Shown here piece after piece: positions 39,237 through 47,831 of a DNA stretch of 64,000 bases. The notes beneath the pieces are model-generated. The model made no database searches. It was given only the letters and a program-made list of their open reading frames with translations, and had not been told where the DNA came from. Both the position numbers and the translations under genes were made by a program. Positions within the stretch are counted from its first letter, which is position 1. The number at the start of each line of letters is the position of its first letter. This stretch comes from an uncultured Aquimarina sp. (GTDB taxonomy: Bacteria; Bacteroidota; Bacteroidia; Flavobacteriales; Flavobacteriaceae), in NCBI GenBank assembly GCA_947493495.1, contig CANLRN010000008.1:42972-106971 (forward strand), given 5' to 3'.

Positions 39237-39665
39237 ATGGAAAAAAGCACAATTGATTTAGTACAAACATCATTTAGTAAAGTTGCTCCAATAGCAGAAA
39301 CTGCTGCAGAAATTTTTTATAACAAACTTTTTGAATTAGATCCCGAACTAAAAAAAATATTTCCTTCAGATAACGTAGAAGCAATGAAAGGGCAAGGAAA
39401 CAAACTAATGACCATGTTATCTTCTGCTGTAGCAGGCCTTAGCAACTTAGACCGCTTAATACCAATTTTACAAGACTTAGGAAAGAGACATGTAGATTAC
39501 AAAGTAGAATCCTCGCATTATGATACTGTAGGAGTTGCATTATTAAGTACCCTAGCAACTGGGTTAGGAGAAGATTTTACTCCAGAAGTAAAAGCAGCCT
39601 GGACTGACACGTATGGTGTTATGGCATCTGTCATGAAGACTGCAGCATACGGAGAAGTTGCATAG
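39237..39665 (+). CDS. Single-domain globin of the flavohaemoglobin type
   Basis: 142 residues. The haem-pocket residues of flavohaemoglobin globin domains are all present at the expected places: B10 Tyr28 (EIFYNKLF), CD1 Phe42, E7 Gln53 (KGQGNK) and proximal F8 His85 (LGKRHVDYKV). The FAD/NAD reductase half of Hmp is missing here, but a separate flavin/[2Fe-2S] reductase is encoded three genes downstream. Expected activity is nitric oxide dioxygenation (NO to nitrate) or NO binding in the cytosol. First gene of the long plus-strand redox operon, under a nitrate-regulon site, which fits protection from NO generated by nitrite metabolism. Confidence 0.9.
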   Translation: MEKSTIDLVQTSFSKVAPIAETAAEIFYNKLFELDPELKKIFPSDNVEAMKGQGNKLMTMLSSAVAGLSNLDRLIPILQDLGKRHVDYKVESSHYDTVGVALLSTLATGLGEDFTPEVKAAWTDTYGVMASVMKTAAYGEVA

Positions 39666-39700
39666 AACACTCTAAAATTATTAACTCAAAACACAACAAA

Positions 39701-40564
39701 ATGAATCATCTAAAAACAAAATGGATATTTTTACTCACATCTTGTATTTCAATTATTATTCAATCTTGTGGAGGTGTTCCCGAAGAAACTTCTTCAAACG
39801 GACCTTCTGATAAAGTGTTTGCAGTTGCTGACATACTCACCTTGGTTGCAGAGGAAAATGATATCACTCGTACATTATACACCAAAGGAATTGTGGGCGC
39901 AGGCAAAAAACAAGGACTTAAATTTGATGAAGACTGGCAAGATGATGAAATAGAAGCTGGTCCACTTCCTGCTTTATTCCTAAGAGGTATTTCTTCTGAT
40001 ATTCGAAAAAGCGACGTTCCTCTAGGATTATATCTTGGTTCTGACTTTCCTATTAACGCCTCAAACAAGTTTCAAGGAAAACAAGCTGAATTATTCACCA
40101 AAATAAAAGCGGATCAAAAACCTCAACATTTCTATGAAGAAGATCAGAAATTATACACTTCTATGTTTGCCGATCTTGCCGTAGCAGCACCTTGTGTAAA
40201 CTGCCATAATGATCACAAAAGCACCACCAAAACAGATTGGAAACTTGGTGATGTTATGGGAGCCACCACATGGCAATATCCTTCTGATTCCTTATCATAC
40301 AAAGAGGCAATTGGAGTTATAAATGCATATAGAAATGGAACAAAAGCTATTTACAATGCATATCTTAAAGAAATTGCCGCTTTTAAAATTGATAGCACAA
40401 AACCACAGATTGGCAAAAACTGGCCTTCTAAAGGTTTTTATCTACCTACAGCAGAAGTTTTTATTGATAGTGTAAGAAAATTAGCTTCTTATCACAGTAT
40501 GGAAACATTATTACTTGTCGAAAGAAAGGATCAAAACACAACAAAAGACTTAGCTTCAAATTAA
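39701..40564 (+). CDS. DUF3365 (Tll0287-like) c-haem lipoprotein
   Basis: 287 residues with a lipoprotein signal (FLLTSCISIIIQSCGG, lipid Cys near 23). The domain includes LGLYLGSDFPINASNKFQGK and a single c-type haem site PCVNCHNDH near residue 165. DUF3365/Tll0287-like modules are haem-binding sensory or redox domains. After it comes a helical tail (DVMGATTWQYPSDSLSYKEA). It faces the periplasm or outer surface, tethered by lipid. It sits 35 nt after the globin gene and 11 nt before a cytochrome b-like gene, so it is probably an electron donor/acceptor or redox sensor in the same chain. Confidence 0.82.
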   Translation: MNHLKTKWIFLLTSCISIIIQSCGGVPEETSSNGPSDKVFAVADILTLVAEENDITRTLYTKGIVGAGKKQGLKFDEDWQDDEIEAGPLPALFLRGISSDIRKSDVPLGLYLGSDFPINASNKFQGKQAELFTKIKADQKPQHFYEEDQKLYTSMFADLAVAAPCVNCHNDHKSTTKTDWKLGDVMGATTWQYPSDSLSYKEAIGVINAYRNGTKAIYNAYLKEIAAFKIDSTKPQIGKNWPSKGFYLPTAEVFIDSVRKLASYHSMETLLLVERKDQNTTKDLASN

Positions 40565-40575
40565 AAGAACACAAC

Positions 40576-41064
40576 TTGGATAGTCTAAAAAAATCATATA
40601 GCTTTTTATTTATTGGCTTTAGTTTACTTGTATTATACCTTTTACAGTTTTTCCTAGACCTAAAATGGCAATGGCTATATGAATTACAACTTAATGAAGA
40701 ATACAAACGATGGTCAGGAGTATTTATTGGAATATTTATATTATTTCAATGGATACTTTCTGTGACCAGGATATCAAAAAAACTCAGAAAACACACGGTC
40801 AGATTCACCATTTTACATAAATGGATTGGAGTTCTTTCTCCTATATTCTTTTATATACACGCATTAGAATTTGGGTATGGTTATCTCGCTTTATTATCCT
40901 ACATCTTTTTTATAAATATGATTATAGGAACTGTTAATCTAGATATTATCAAAAGTAAAAAAGAATGGATTTTTCAATCTTGGATGATCGTACATGTTCT
41001 TCTATCAGTAGTAATCAGTTTTCTAGTAGTCTTTCATATTGGTGTTGTGTTTTATTACGAATAA
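40576..41064 (+). CDS. Di-haem cytochrome b-like membrane protein
   Basis: 162 residues from a TTG start at 40576; no ATG exists near the N-terminus, so TTG is required. Four to five hydrophobic helices. Two helices carry paired histidines 14-15 residues apart, LHKWIGVLSPIFFYIHALEF and IVHVLLSVVISFLVVFHIG, the bis-His pattern of ferric-reductase/YedZ-like transmembrane cytochromes b that hold two haems in a stack. It would move electrons between the cytosolic face and the periplasm. It is followed 13 nt later by the flavin/[2Fe-2S] reductase, which would be its natural electron donor on the cytosolic side. Confidence 0.75.
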   Translation: MDSLKKSYSFLFIGFSLLVLYLLQFFLDLKWQWLYELQLNEEYKRWSGVFIGIFILFQWILSVTRISKKLRKHTVRFTILHKWIGVLSPIFFYIHALEFGYGYLALLSYIFFINMIIGTVNLDIIKSKKEWIFQSWMIVHVLLSVVISFLVVFHIGVVFYYE

Positions 41065-41077
41065 AAAATAAAGTATT

Positions 41078-42118
41078 ATGTTACTAACTGTAAAAGAAAT
41101 AATTCGTGAAACCGAAGATGCTGTAAGTGTTATTCTAAACAAAGGAGGGATCTTTAATAAAATTAAATACAAACCAGGTCAATTTCTTACCGTTAAAATC
41201 CCTATCAAAAATAAAATTGAAAAAAGAGCCTATTCTTTTAGTAGTAGTCCTTTTACAGATAAATTTCTTAGAATAACTGTAAAGAAAGTAGAAAAAGGCC
41301 TAGTTTCTAACTATATATGTAAGGATTTAGAGGCGGGTCAAAAAATTGAAATTGAAAAACCTGCAGGTAGTTTTTTTATTGTACCAGACAAAAATGCTAA
41401 ACACAATTATGTTTTTTTTGCTGGAGGAAGTGGAATTACACCTATATTTTCTATCATAAAAACCGTATTAGAAAAAGAACCTTTATCTAAGATTATTCTA
41501 ATTTATGCTAACAAGAACGAAGAATCTATCATCTTCAAAAAAGCTCTTGAAGATCTTGAAGAAAATCATCCGACCCGTCTAAGCACCCAACATATATTAG
41601 AAAAGAATGTTTCTAAAAAACCAAACTACCATCAAGACTTACTAAACGAGGAACTCATTACAGAAATTATGGAAACTCATATATTAAACTATGTTGACGG
41701 AAAATATATGATGTGCGGCCCACAAGGCTTTATGGATAAAGCAAAAGAAATACTAGGAAATAACGGTATTTCAAGGAACCAAATAAAACTAGAAGCTTTT
41801 AGTGCCAATTTTATAACATCTAGTGATTCTAAAGATCTTGTAAGCAATGTGGTCATCTATCAAGAAAAAAAGAAGCACGAAATAAGTGTTACAAGAGATA
41901 AAACAATTCTTCAAGCAGCAATGTCCGAAAACATCATGCTACCCTACTCTTGCAGATCCGGCATGTGTAGTAGCTGCAAGGCAAAATGCGTCAAAGGAAA
42001 AGTAAAAATGATAGATGGTCATTTGTTATCAGAAGAAGAAGTGGCTAATGGAGACATTTTAACCTGCATAAGCTTTCCTGCTTCAAGCAATGTAAGTATT
42101 AGCTTCCTAAACGATTAA
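41078..42118 (+). CDS. Flavin oxidoreductase fused to plant-type [2Fe-2S] ferredoxin
   Basis: 346 residues, domain order FNR-type FAD (RAYSFSSSPF), NAD-binding (FFAGGSGITPIFSIIKTVLE, YMMCGPQGFMDKA) and a C-terminal plant-type ferredoxin with C-x4-C-x2-C-x~29-C (LPYSCRSGMCSSCKAKCVKG ... ILTC). This is the architecture of PaaE, HmpX-like and NADH:acceptor reductases. In an operon with a globin lacking its own reductase and a membrane cytochrome b, it can serve either as globin reductase or as the cytosolic entry point of the cytochrome chain. ATG start, 13 nt from the upstream stop. Confidence 0.9.
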   Translation: MLLTVKEIIRETEDAVSVILNKGGIFNKIKYKPGQFLTVKIPIKNKIEKRAYSFSSSPFTDKFLRITVKKVEKGLVSNYICKDLEAGQKIEIEKPAGSFFIVPDKNAKHNYVFFAGGSGITPIFSIIKTVLEKEPLSKIILIYANKNEESIIFKKALEDLEENHPTRLSTQHILEKNVSKKPNYHQDLLNEELITEIMETHILNYVDGKYMMCGPQGFMDKAKEILGNNGISRNQIKLEAFSANFITSSDSKDLVSNVVIYQEKKKHEISVTRDKTILQAAMSENIMLPYSCRSGMCSSCKAKCVKGKVKMIDGHLLSEEEVANGDILTCISFPASSNVSISFLND

Positions 42119-42125
42119 AAAATAG

Positions 42126-42845
42126 ATGTTTAACAAAAATCCCTTACGAAAAAGACAACGAATCGGTTCATTTATTGGGATCGGGATCGGATTAATTATA
42201 TATATAATTCTACCATTAAAACAAACAGAAAGCTTTTTAAGTCTTGGCCCATTAAACACTGGGCATGAAGGTTTATCATGTAATGCTTGTCATACTGATG
42301 CTAAAGGTAATTTAATCCAACAGATACAATCTAACATTTCATACACTTTCGGAATGCGTAAAACCAAAGCAGATTTTGGAACTGAAAACGTAGACAATAA
42401 AAAATGTATTGAATGCCACGACAGGCCAAACGACAGACATCCAACTCATCGTTTTCTAGAACCAAGATTCAAGGAAGCAATTGCTAATATTAATGCGGCA
42501 GAATGCGAAACATGTCATAAGGAACATAACGATACCAGAGTTGTTCTTAAAGACGCTGCATTTTGTGTAAATTGCCATTACGACTTAGAAGTAAAGAACG
42601 ATCCCATTGATGTCCCGCATGAACAGCTTATTAAAAATAAGCAATGGAATACCTGCCTACAATGTCACGATTTTCATGGAAATCATATTTATAAAGTAGC
42701 AGAGAAAATAAAAGACACTATTCCGTTAAAACAAATTCAAGAATACCTAAAAGGTGGTACAGATCCTTTTTCTAACAAAAAGAAATACAAACCGCTAACA
42801 GAAGAAGAATGGATTAAAATAAAAAACAAATACGCAAAAAAATAG
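42126..42845 (+). CDS. Membrane-anchored penta-haem cytochrome c
   Basis: 239 residues. An uncleaved N-terminal anchor (GSFIGIGIGLIIYIILPLKQ) is followed by five CxxCH haem sites: CNACH, CIECH, CETCH, CVNCH and CLQCH, spread through residues 50-185, with additional histidines (HRFLEPRF, HEQL, HGNH) as distal ligands. It faces the periplasm. There is no NrfA-type CxxCK, so it is an electron carrier rather than an ammonia-forming nitrite reductase; a NapC/NirT-like or cytochrome c3-like relay is the closest description. It lies 7 nt after the reductase gene. Confidence 0.85.
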   Translation: MFNKNPLRKRQRIGSFIGIGIGLIIYIILPLKQTESFLSLGPLNTGHEGLSCNACHTDAKGNLIQQIQSNISYTFGMRKTKADFGTENVDNKKCIECHDRPNDRHPTHRFLEPRFKEAIANINAAECETCHKEHNDTRVVLKDAAFCVNCHYDLEVKNDPIDVPHEQLIKNKQWNTCLQCHDFHGNHIYKVAEKIKDTIPLKQIQEYLKGGTDPFSNKKKYKPLTEEEWIKIKNKYAKK

Positions 42846-42880
42846 CACGAATTTATATTAGAAATAAAAATTTCAAAAAA

Positions 42881-43249
42881 ATGAACTCAACAAAACATAT
42901 AAGACTTGTAGCTATCTTAACATCAATCATAATGTTGGCTTCTTGCAACAAAAAAGACAAACCAATATGCGATATACCTAAAGACATAACATACAAAAAT
43001 CAGGTAGCTTCAATAATTGAAATTCATTGCTTTAAATGTCATGCTGAGGATGTTTACAAAGAAAAAGCATCAAGAAGTAAAATTTTTGATTATTCGAGCT
43101 TAAAAAAAATGGGAGAAAGTGGACAACTAGTAGGCTCTATAACTCACGCACAGGGATATATCGCTATGCCCTATCGTAAAGAAACTAAAATTGATAGTTG
43201 CACCATAGAGTTAATCAAAACTTGGGTTGATCTTGGAATGAAAGAATAA
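42881..43249 (+). CDS. Mono-haem cytochrome c lipoprotein
   Basis: 122 residues with a lipoprotein signal (LVAILTSIIMLASCNKK). It has a single haem motif, IHCFKCHAEDVY, and a Met-containing C-terminal region (YIAMPYRKET, then LIKTWVDLGMKE) that could supply the axial ligand. This PSD1/cytochrome-c-like fold is common in Bacteroidota as small electron shuttles. It is the last carrier before the cytochrome maturation genes and is probably translationally coupled to the pentahaem gene. Confidence 0.8.
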   Translation: MNSTKHIRLVAILTSIIMLASCNKKDKPICDIPKDITYKNQVASIIEIHCFKCHAEDVYKEKASRSKIFDYSSLKKMGESGQLVGSITHAQGYIAMPYRKETKIDSCTIELIKTWVDLGMKE

Positions 43250-43314
43250 GATTTTTTTTTAATTCAAATTATAAACATCTCCCGAAAAAGGATATCAGAA
43301 AAGAAAAAACAACT

Positions 43315-44700
43315 TTGAAACATCTACTAAAATTACTTTTCTCCAACCGAGTTAGCGCATTATTATTGATAATTTTTGCTGTATCAATGGCCGTTGCAAC
43401 TTTTATAGAAAATGACTATGGAACTGAAACTTCTAAAGCTTTAATATACAATGCTAAATGGTTTGAAATTCTAGTATTATTAATTGCCTTTAACTTTATA
43501 GGAAACATCCCAAAATACAACCTCTTTAGCTGGGAAAAAGCACCAATTTTCTTATTCCACATAGCATTTGTAATTATAATTCTAGGCTCAGGAATAACAA
43601 GATATAGAGGCTACGAAGCATTAATGACCATAAAAGAGGATTCTGCAAGTGACAGAATGATCTCTATAGATAGCTATTTACAGCTTCAGGCAAGTAACGG
43701 CTCTATTACCCAAAACTTTTCTAGCACTCCTATTCACATGAGCGAAATCGGATATAACCGCATTAGCGAACATTACAATTTTAATGACAAACAAATAAAA
43801 ATACAACTAAAAAACTATATCCCCAGAGCTCATCAAATACTAAAAGACACTAGCAAAGGAAAGACTTACTTACATATTGTTATTGCTGAAAATGATGAAC
43901 GGAAAGATTTTTATATAAAAAAAGGGGACAGAAAAACCATATACGGAATCCCTATTTCTTTTGAAAGCAACGATAAGCTAACCAATGATATTTTCATAAC
44001 CAAAAAAAACAACACTTGGCTTGCCTCATTCCCAAAAGAAACCGATTATTTTTCTATGATCCTAAACAAGGCAAGCTCATATCCAAAAGACAGTTTAGTT
44101 CCTTTACAATTCAAAGCACTAAGCCAAATAAACAACACACCTGTAGTGTTTAATGAAATATCAGAAAACAAATACCTTAAAATAACCTCTAAAGACAAAA
44201 ACCCTGAAATTAAAAATCCTGAAAGCGCAATCATATTATCACTAGAATCGGGATCAGAAAAAAAGGAAATTACCTTATTTGGAGGACCAGGATACATGAA
44301 CCCTTTTAATACGTTATTCATCAACGACATCCATATAAGCTTACGATTCGGCTCTAAACCTATACAACTACCATTCTCTATTTTTTTAAATGACTTTATT
44401 TTAGAACGTTATCCTGGATCTAATAGCCCTTCTGCTTTTTACAGTCACTTAGAAATCCAAGAAAAACATAAAATGTTTAATTATACAATCTTCATGAATA
44501 ACGTTCTGAACTATAAAGGATATCGTTTTTTTCAATCTGCTTATTTACCTGATGAAAGCGGAACAATACTTTCCGTTAATAGGGATTATTGGGGGACATT
44601 AGTAACCTATTTAGGGTACGGACTACTAGCGCTAGGAATGCTATTAAGCTTATGCTGGAAAAATTCTCATTTTGGAATAACACTAAAAATATTACGTTGA
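43315..44700 (+). CDS. resB: Cytochrome c biogenesis protein ResB
   Basis: 461 residues from a TTG start at 43315; there is no upstream ATG before a stop. The N-terminus has three membrane helices (ALLLIIFAVSMAVATFIEND, EILVLLIAFNFIGNIP, IFLFHIAFVIIILGSG), then a large periplasmic beta domain (RAHQILKDTSKGKTYLHIVI), and a last helix near the C-terminus (LVTYLGYGLLALGMLLSLC). This is ResB/Ccs1 of System II haem delivery. It overlaps the ccsA gene by 4 nt, so the two work as a ResBC pair to mature the c-type cytochromes encoded immediately upstream. Confidence 0.88.
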   Translation: MKHLLKLLFSNRVSALLLIIFAVSMAVATFIENDYGTETSKALIYNAKWFEILVLLIAFNFIGNIPKYNLFSWEKAPIFLFHIAFVIIILGSGITRYRGYEALMTIKEDSASDRMISIDSYLQLQASNGSITQNFSSTPIHMSEIGYNRISEHYNFNDKQIKIQLKNYIPRAHQILKDTSKGKTYLHIVIAENDERKDFYIKKGDRKTIYGIPISFESNDKLTNDIFITKKNNTWLASFPKETDYFSMILNKASSYPKDSLVPLQFKALSQINNTPVVFNEISENKYLKITSKDKNPEIKNPESAIILSLESGSEKKEITLFGGPGYMNPFNTLFINDIHISLRFGSKPIQLPFSIFLNDFILERYPGSNSPSAFYSHLEIQEKHKMFNYTIFMNNVLNYKGYRFFQSAYLPDESGTILSVNRDYWGTLVTYLGYGLLALGMLLSLCWKNSHFGITLKILR

Positions 44701-46466
44701 TAAAAAAAAATCTTTTTTGCGCTATAAATCTCATACTATTATTAGTAAACAATACATATACACAACAATTACATCACCTACAAGAGCACGAATTAATTGA
44801 GAGACAATATATAGACATTACCCACGCTCAAAAGTTCGCAACTATCCAAGTGCAAGATTTCCAAGGAAGAGTTAAACCAATAGGAACATTATCATTAGAA
44901 TTAGTCAGAAAAATTCATGGTAAAAACGGCTTCACATATATTGACAAAAACAAAACAAAAAAACAACTTACTCCTACACAAATATTCATAGGAATGAATT
45001 TTAAGCCTGATTCATGGCAATTATTAGAGTTCATTAAAATTGAGAAAAAAGCAATTCATGAGTTAACAGAAATCATCCAGATTAACACTTCTGGCTACAC
45101 AAGTGCTTCCCAATTTTTTGATTTTCAAGGAAATTACAAACTCGAATCACTTGTTAGCAGCGCATATGCTAAAGCTCCAGGAAAACAATCTATTTTTGAT
45201 AAAGATATTATCAAAATTGATGAGCGTGTTAACGTTTTATGGGGTATACTTAATGGTCAATTCCTTAAAATTTTTCCAAAAAAAGATGATTCATCACTAA
45301 AATGGTATGCACCTGTAGAGAAAGAACTCACTTTTAACGAAGACGACTTACTTTTTTATTCAAAAATAACACCCACTTATTTTGCAAACCTTTCTATTGG
45401 AATCAAAACAGGCAATTGGACAAAAGCAAACGAGACTGTTGAACTAATCAAAAATTTTCAGAAAAAAAACGGAGAGACAATTATACTAGAGGAAACCAAA
45501 GTAAAGCTAGAAATATGGTTTAACAACAATCCTATATTTTTATGGTGTCTCATCGGATATACCTGTCTTGGTGTGTTATTAATATTACTGAGTTTTATAA
45601 AAGTTTTTAAGCAAAAAAATAATACTCTAAAGAAAACTATATCTCTTATAATTCTTTTACTATTTATCATTTTCTTGTTACAAGGATCTGGAATCATATT
45701 ACGATGGTATATATCAGGACACGCTCCATGGAGTAATGGATATGAAGCTAGCATATTTATTGCTTGGATAGGGATGTTTTCTGGTTTTCTATTTTACAAA
45801 AAAAGCTCTTTTGCGACAGCTGCAGCATCAATATTAGCTATCTGTTTAATTGGTATTGCTCACGGAAGCTTAATGAATCCCGAGATTACTAATTTGGTGC
45901 CGGTATTAAAATCGTATTGGCTATTAATTCATGTAGCAATCATAACAGGTAGTTATGGCTTTTTGGCTATGGGGTCACTTTTAGCATTAATCTCTTTATT
46001 ACTTATGAGCATAAACACCTTTTCGTTTTCAAATCAAGAAGAGACAACTAATACCATAAAAAAGCTAACCAACATTAATCAGCTTACAAGTACTATTGGA
46101 TTATATATGCTAACCATAGGGACTTTTCTTGGAGGCATCTGGGCAAATGAATCTTGGGGAAGATATTGGGGCTGGGATCCCAAAGAGACTTGGGCTTTAA
46201 TTAGCATTATCATCTATTCGTTTGTACTTCATATCAGGATTATTATTCCAAAAAACTATATATATTTCTATAACCTATGTAGTCTTTTTGCATTAGGAAG
46301 CCTTATCATGACTTTTTTTGGAGTCAACTATTACTTATCAGGGCTGCATTCCTATGCAAAAGGAGATCCTTTTCCCATACCATATTGGATATACATAATA
46401 ACCCCATTAATCTGTATTATCTCAATAATACCTTTAACAAAAAAAGCCGGCTATGACTTCTCATAA
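44697..46466 (+). CDS. ccsA: Cytochrome c assembly protein CcsA/ResC with N-terminal periplasmic domain
   Basis: The TTG at 44697 overlaps the resB stop by 4 nt and gives a clean signal peptide (MIKKNLFCAINLILLLVNNT); the ATG at 44652 is an alternative. About 589 residues. A periplasmic region of some 250 residues (IQVQDFQGRVKPIGTLSLEL) precedes eight or so membrane helices containing the WWD haem-handling motif ESWGRYWGWDPKETWALI and paired histidines (GIAHGSLMNP, LIHVAIITGSYG, HSYAKG). It transports and holds haem for attachment to apocytochromes. Its presence in this operon indicates a dedicated maturation system. Confidence 0.9.
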   Translation: MIKKNLFCAINLILLLVNNTYTQQLHHLQEHELIERQYIDITHAQKFATIQVQDFQGRVKPIGTLSLELVRKIHGKNGFTYIDKNKTKKQLTPTQIFIGMNFKPDSWQLLEFIKIEKKAIHELTEIIQINTSGYTSASQFFDFQGNYKLESLVSSAYAKAPGKQSIFDKDIIKIDERVNVLWGILNGQFLKIFPKKDDSSLKWYAPVEKELTFNEDDLLFYSKITPTYFANLSIGIKTGNWTKANETVELIKNFQKKNGETIILEETKVKLEIWFNNNPIFLWCLIGYTCLGVLLILLSFIKVFKQKNNTLKKTISLIILLLFIIFLLQGSGIILRWYISGHAPWSNGYEASIFIAWIGMFSGFLFYKKSSFATAAASILAICLIGIAHGSLMNPEITNLVPVLKSYWLLIHVAIITGSYGFLAMGSLLALISLLLMSINTFSFSNQEETTNTIKKLTNINQLTSTIGLYMLTIGTFLGGIWANESWGRYWGWDPKETWALISIIIYSFVLHIRIIIPKNYIYFYNLCSLFALGSLIMTFFGVNYYLSGLHSYAKGDPFPIPYWIYIITPLICIISIIPLTKKAGYDFS

Positions 46467-46471
46467 CCGGC
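46446..46471 (+). terminator. Hairpin at the ccsA stop codon
   Basis: GCCGGCTATG (46446-46455) pairs with CATAACCGGC (46462-46471) with one mismatch around a six-nt loop; the stop codon lies inside the right arm. There is no T-tract, so it may be a weak terminator or 3'-end stabiliser. Confidence 0.45.
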
Positions 46472-46589
46472 AACACAAGAAACATTAATTATTATTGGAG
46501 ATTATCCCCATATATTTTAAAGATCTTACGTTTCTCAAAAAACACTTATTTTAGTAAGCACTCTTGTTCATCTGTAACTACTAAAAAAT

Positions 46590-46663
46590 AAGCTCTGTTT
46601 AACTGAATACTTGATTAAATATCCCAATATTAGTTAAACCGAGCTTGAAACTTGCTTTTTTTT
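46590..46663. terminator. Bidirectional terminator candidate between ccsA and the paralog pair
   Basis: A 15-bp inverted repeat with one mismatch (46590-46604 and 46632-46646, arm AAGCTCTGTTTAACT). On the plus strand it is followed by a T-run at 46653-46662; on the minus strand by ATTTTTT. It would stop both the redox operon and the opposing small-gene transcript. Confidence 0.6.
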
Positions 46664-46692
46664 ACAAAAATCTGTGAACCATTACGATATAG

Positions 46693-47016
46693 TTACGCAG
46701 CTTTTTCAATTCTTCTTAATAAACCTATTTCGATATATTCTGTAATCTTGTCTGCTTTTTCTATTTTACTTGTATCAATCGGAAGCCATCCATCTATTTT
46801 AATCATATCATTAGGATTACTAGTAAAGAACATTTCATACTCATATGTTTCTTGATCATTAATTCCATAAGACTCAGGACTACTCTTTACCTTATCGCTA
46901 ATTCTCTTTTTAACAATTTCAATTTTAGATGCAAAATTCAGAGTATCTGTATCACCATTTACTTCTACATCCAAAAACTCAGTAATAGCTTCTGTAATTA
47001 ATTCATTTACTTTCAT
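46693..47016 (-). CDS. Hypothetical protein, paralog A
   Basis: 107 residues, soluble, with no signal peptide. Opens MKVNELITEAITEFLDVEVN; contains FASKIEIVKKRISDKVKSSP, YEYEMFFTSNPNDMIKIDG and ends EYIEIGLLRRIEKAA. About two thirds of positions match the gene 93 nt upstream, so this is a recent tandem duplication. No family recognised; the charged amphipathic helices and one beta hairpin (FFTSNPNDMIKIDGWLPID) suggest a small alpha/beta fold. It lies within the nitrate island, but no link is demonstrated. Confidence 0.6.
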   Translation of the reverse strand: MKVNELITEAITEFLDVEVNGDTDTLNFASKIEIVKKRISDKVKSSPESYGINDQETYEYEMFFTSNPNDMIKIDGWLPIDTSKIEKADKITEYIEIGLLRRIEKAA

Positions 47017-47108
47017 AATTGATATTATATTTTAGTTATGCATTTTTTTAAATAATAAAATCTATCAACATTACTTGCGATTAAGCTAGTTATAGTAATT
47101 ACTATTTG

Positions 47109-47438
47109 TTAGCTCAAAGAACTTCCTATTTTTCTTAGCAATCCTATTTCTATATATTCATTAATTTTATCAGCTTTTTCAATCCTACTGGTATCAATTG
47201 GAATCCATCCATCAATTTTGATCATATCATTTGGGTTACTACTAAAAAACATTTCATACTCATATCCATCCGATCCATTCATCATTCCATATGCATCTGG
47301 ACTATTTTTTACCTTATTTGTTATTCGTTTTTTCACAATCTCAATCTTAGAAGAGAAATCCAAATTTTCAGTATCCTTATGTAGCTCGACATCCAAAAAC
47401 TCCGTAATTGATACAGTAATCAATTCTTCAATATTCAT
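47109..47438 (-). CDS. Hypothetical protein, paralog B
   Basis: 109 residues; MNIEELITVSITEFLDVELH, FSSKIEIVKKRITNKVKNSP, EYEMFFSSNPNDMIKIDGWI, EYIEIGLLRKIGSSLS. It is a close paralog of the following gene, with the same length and two extra residues in the middle loop (YGMMNGSDGYEYE). The preservation of both ORFs argues that both are expressed proteins. No known domain. It is the first gene of a two-gene minus-strand unit ending at the 46.6-kb hairpin. Confidence 0.6.
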   Translation of the reverse strand: MNIEELITVSITEFLDVELHKDTENLDFSSKIEIVKKRITNKVKNSPDAYGMMNGSDGYEYEMFFSSNPNDMIKIDGWIPIDTSRIEKADKINEYIEIGLLRKIGSSLS

Positions 47439-47831
47439 ATTTTTTACTTTTAAAATTAAATAGAAAAAACTTTACTACTTTTTAAAGGGGTAAAATGAAA
47501 AAATATTCATTATAAACATTATAACCCCCATTAAATATATACAAATTTATATATAAAACATATAAAAACGCAAATTACCCCTATAAAAATAGGGGTTTAA
47601 TATAAATAATTATATTTTAATGAAAATTGATTATTCAAATTAATTATTCTGCAATTAAAACTAGAAAGATTTCGAAATCCATTATATATTACAATGAACT
47701 CATTTATGGTTTTTACACCTTACAAATCAAATAATTACTACTAACAAAAAAACACTTTATACCACATTGCCTAAAAGTAAACAATACCATAAAGTGTTTT
47801 TTAGATTTATCAAACTTTCTTAAGTATTCTC
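47439..47831. other. Intergenic region after the nitrate ABC operon
   Basis: 393 bp without a supported gene. It contains the nrt operon terminator (47747-47802) and an eight-pair hairpin ACCCCTAT-AAAA-ATAGGGGT (47577-47596) without a strong T-tract, which may be a second terminator or an operator for the paralog pair. The stretch 47480-47570 is extremely AT-rich. Confidence 0.5.
47747..47802 (-). terminator. Terminator of the nrt operon
   Basis: Fourteen-pair inverted repeat (arms AAAAAACACTTTAT at 47747-47760 and complement at 47789-47802) with a 28-nt loop; read on the minus strand the 3' arm ends in a T-run. It lies 30 nt past the stop of the last ATPase gene. Confidence 0.7.

Noticed and set aside
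39768..39953. Overlapping plus-strand frame in the DUF3365 gene
   Set aside because: Shifted frame within a gene that has a signal peptide and haem motif in the other frame.
42126..42845. NrfA-type ammonia-forming nitrite reductase
   Set aside because: All five haem motifs are CxxCH; the CxxCK active-site motif is absent and the protein is too short.
47577..47596. Riboswitch-like or attenuator hairpin
   Set aside because: A single eight-pair stem with a four-A loop has no further conserved structure; listed only as a hairpin.
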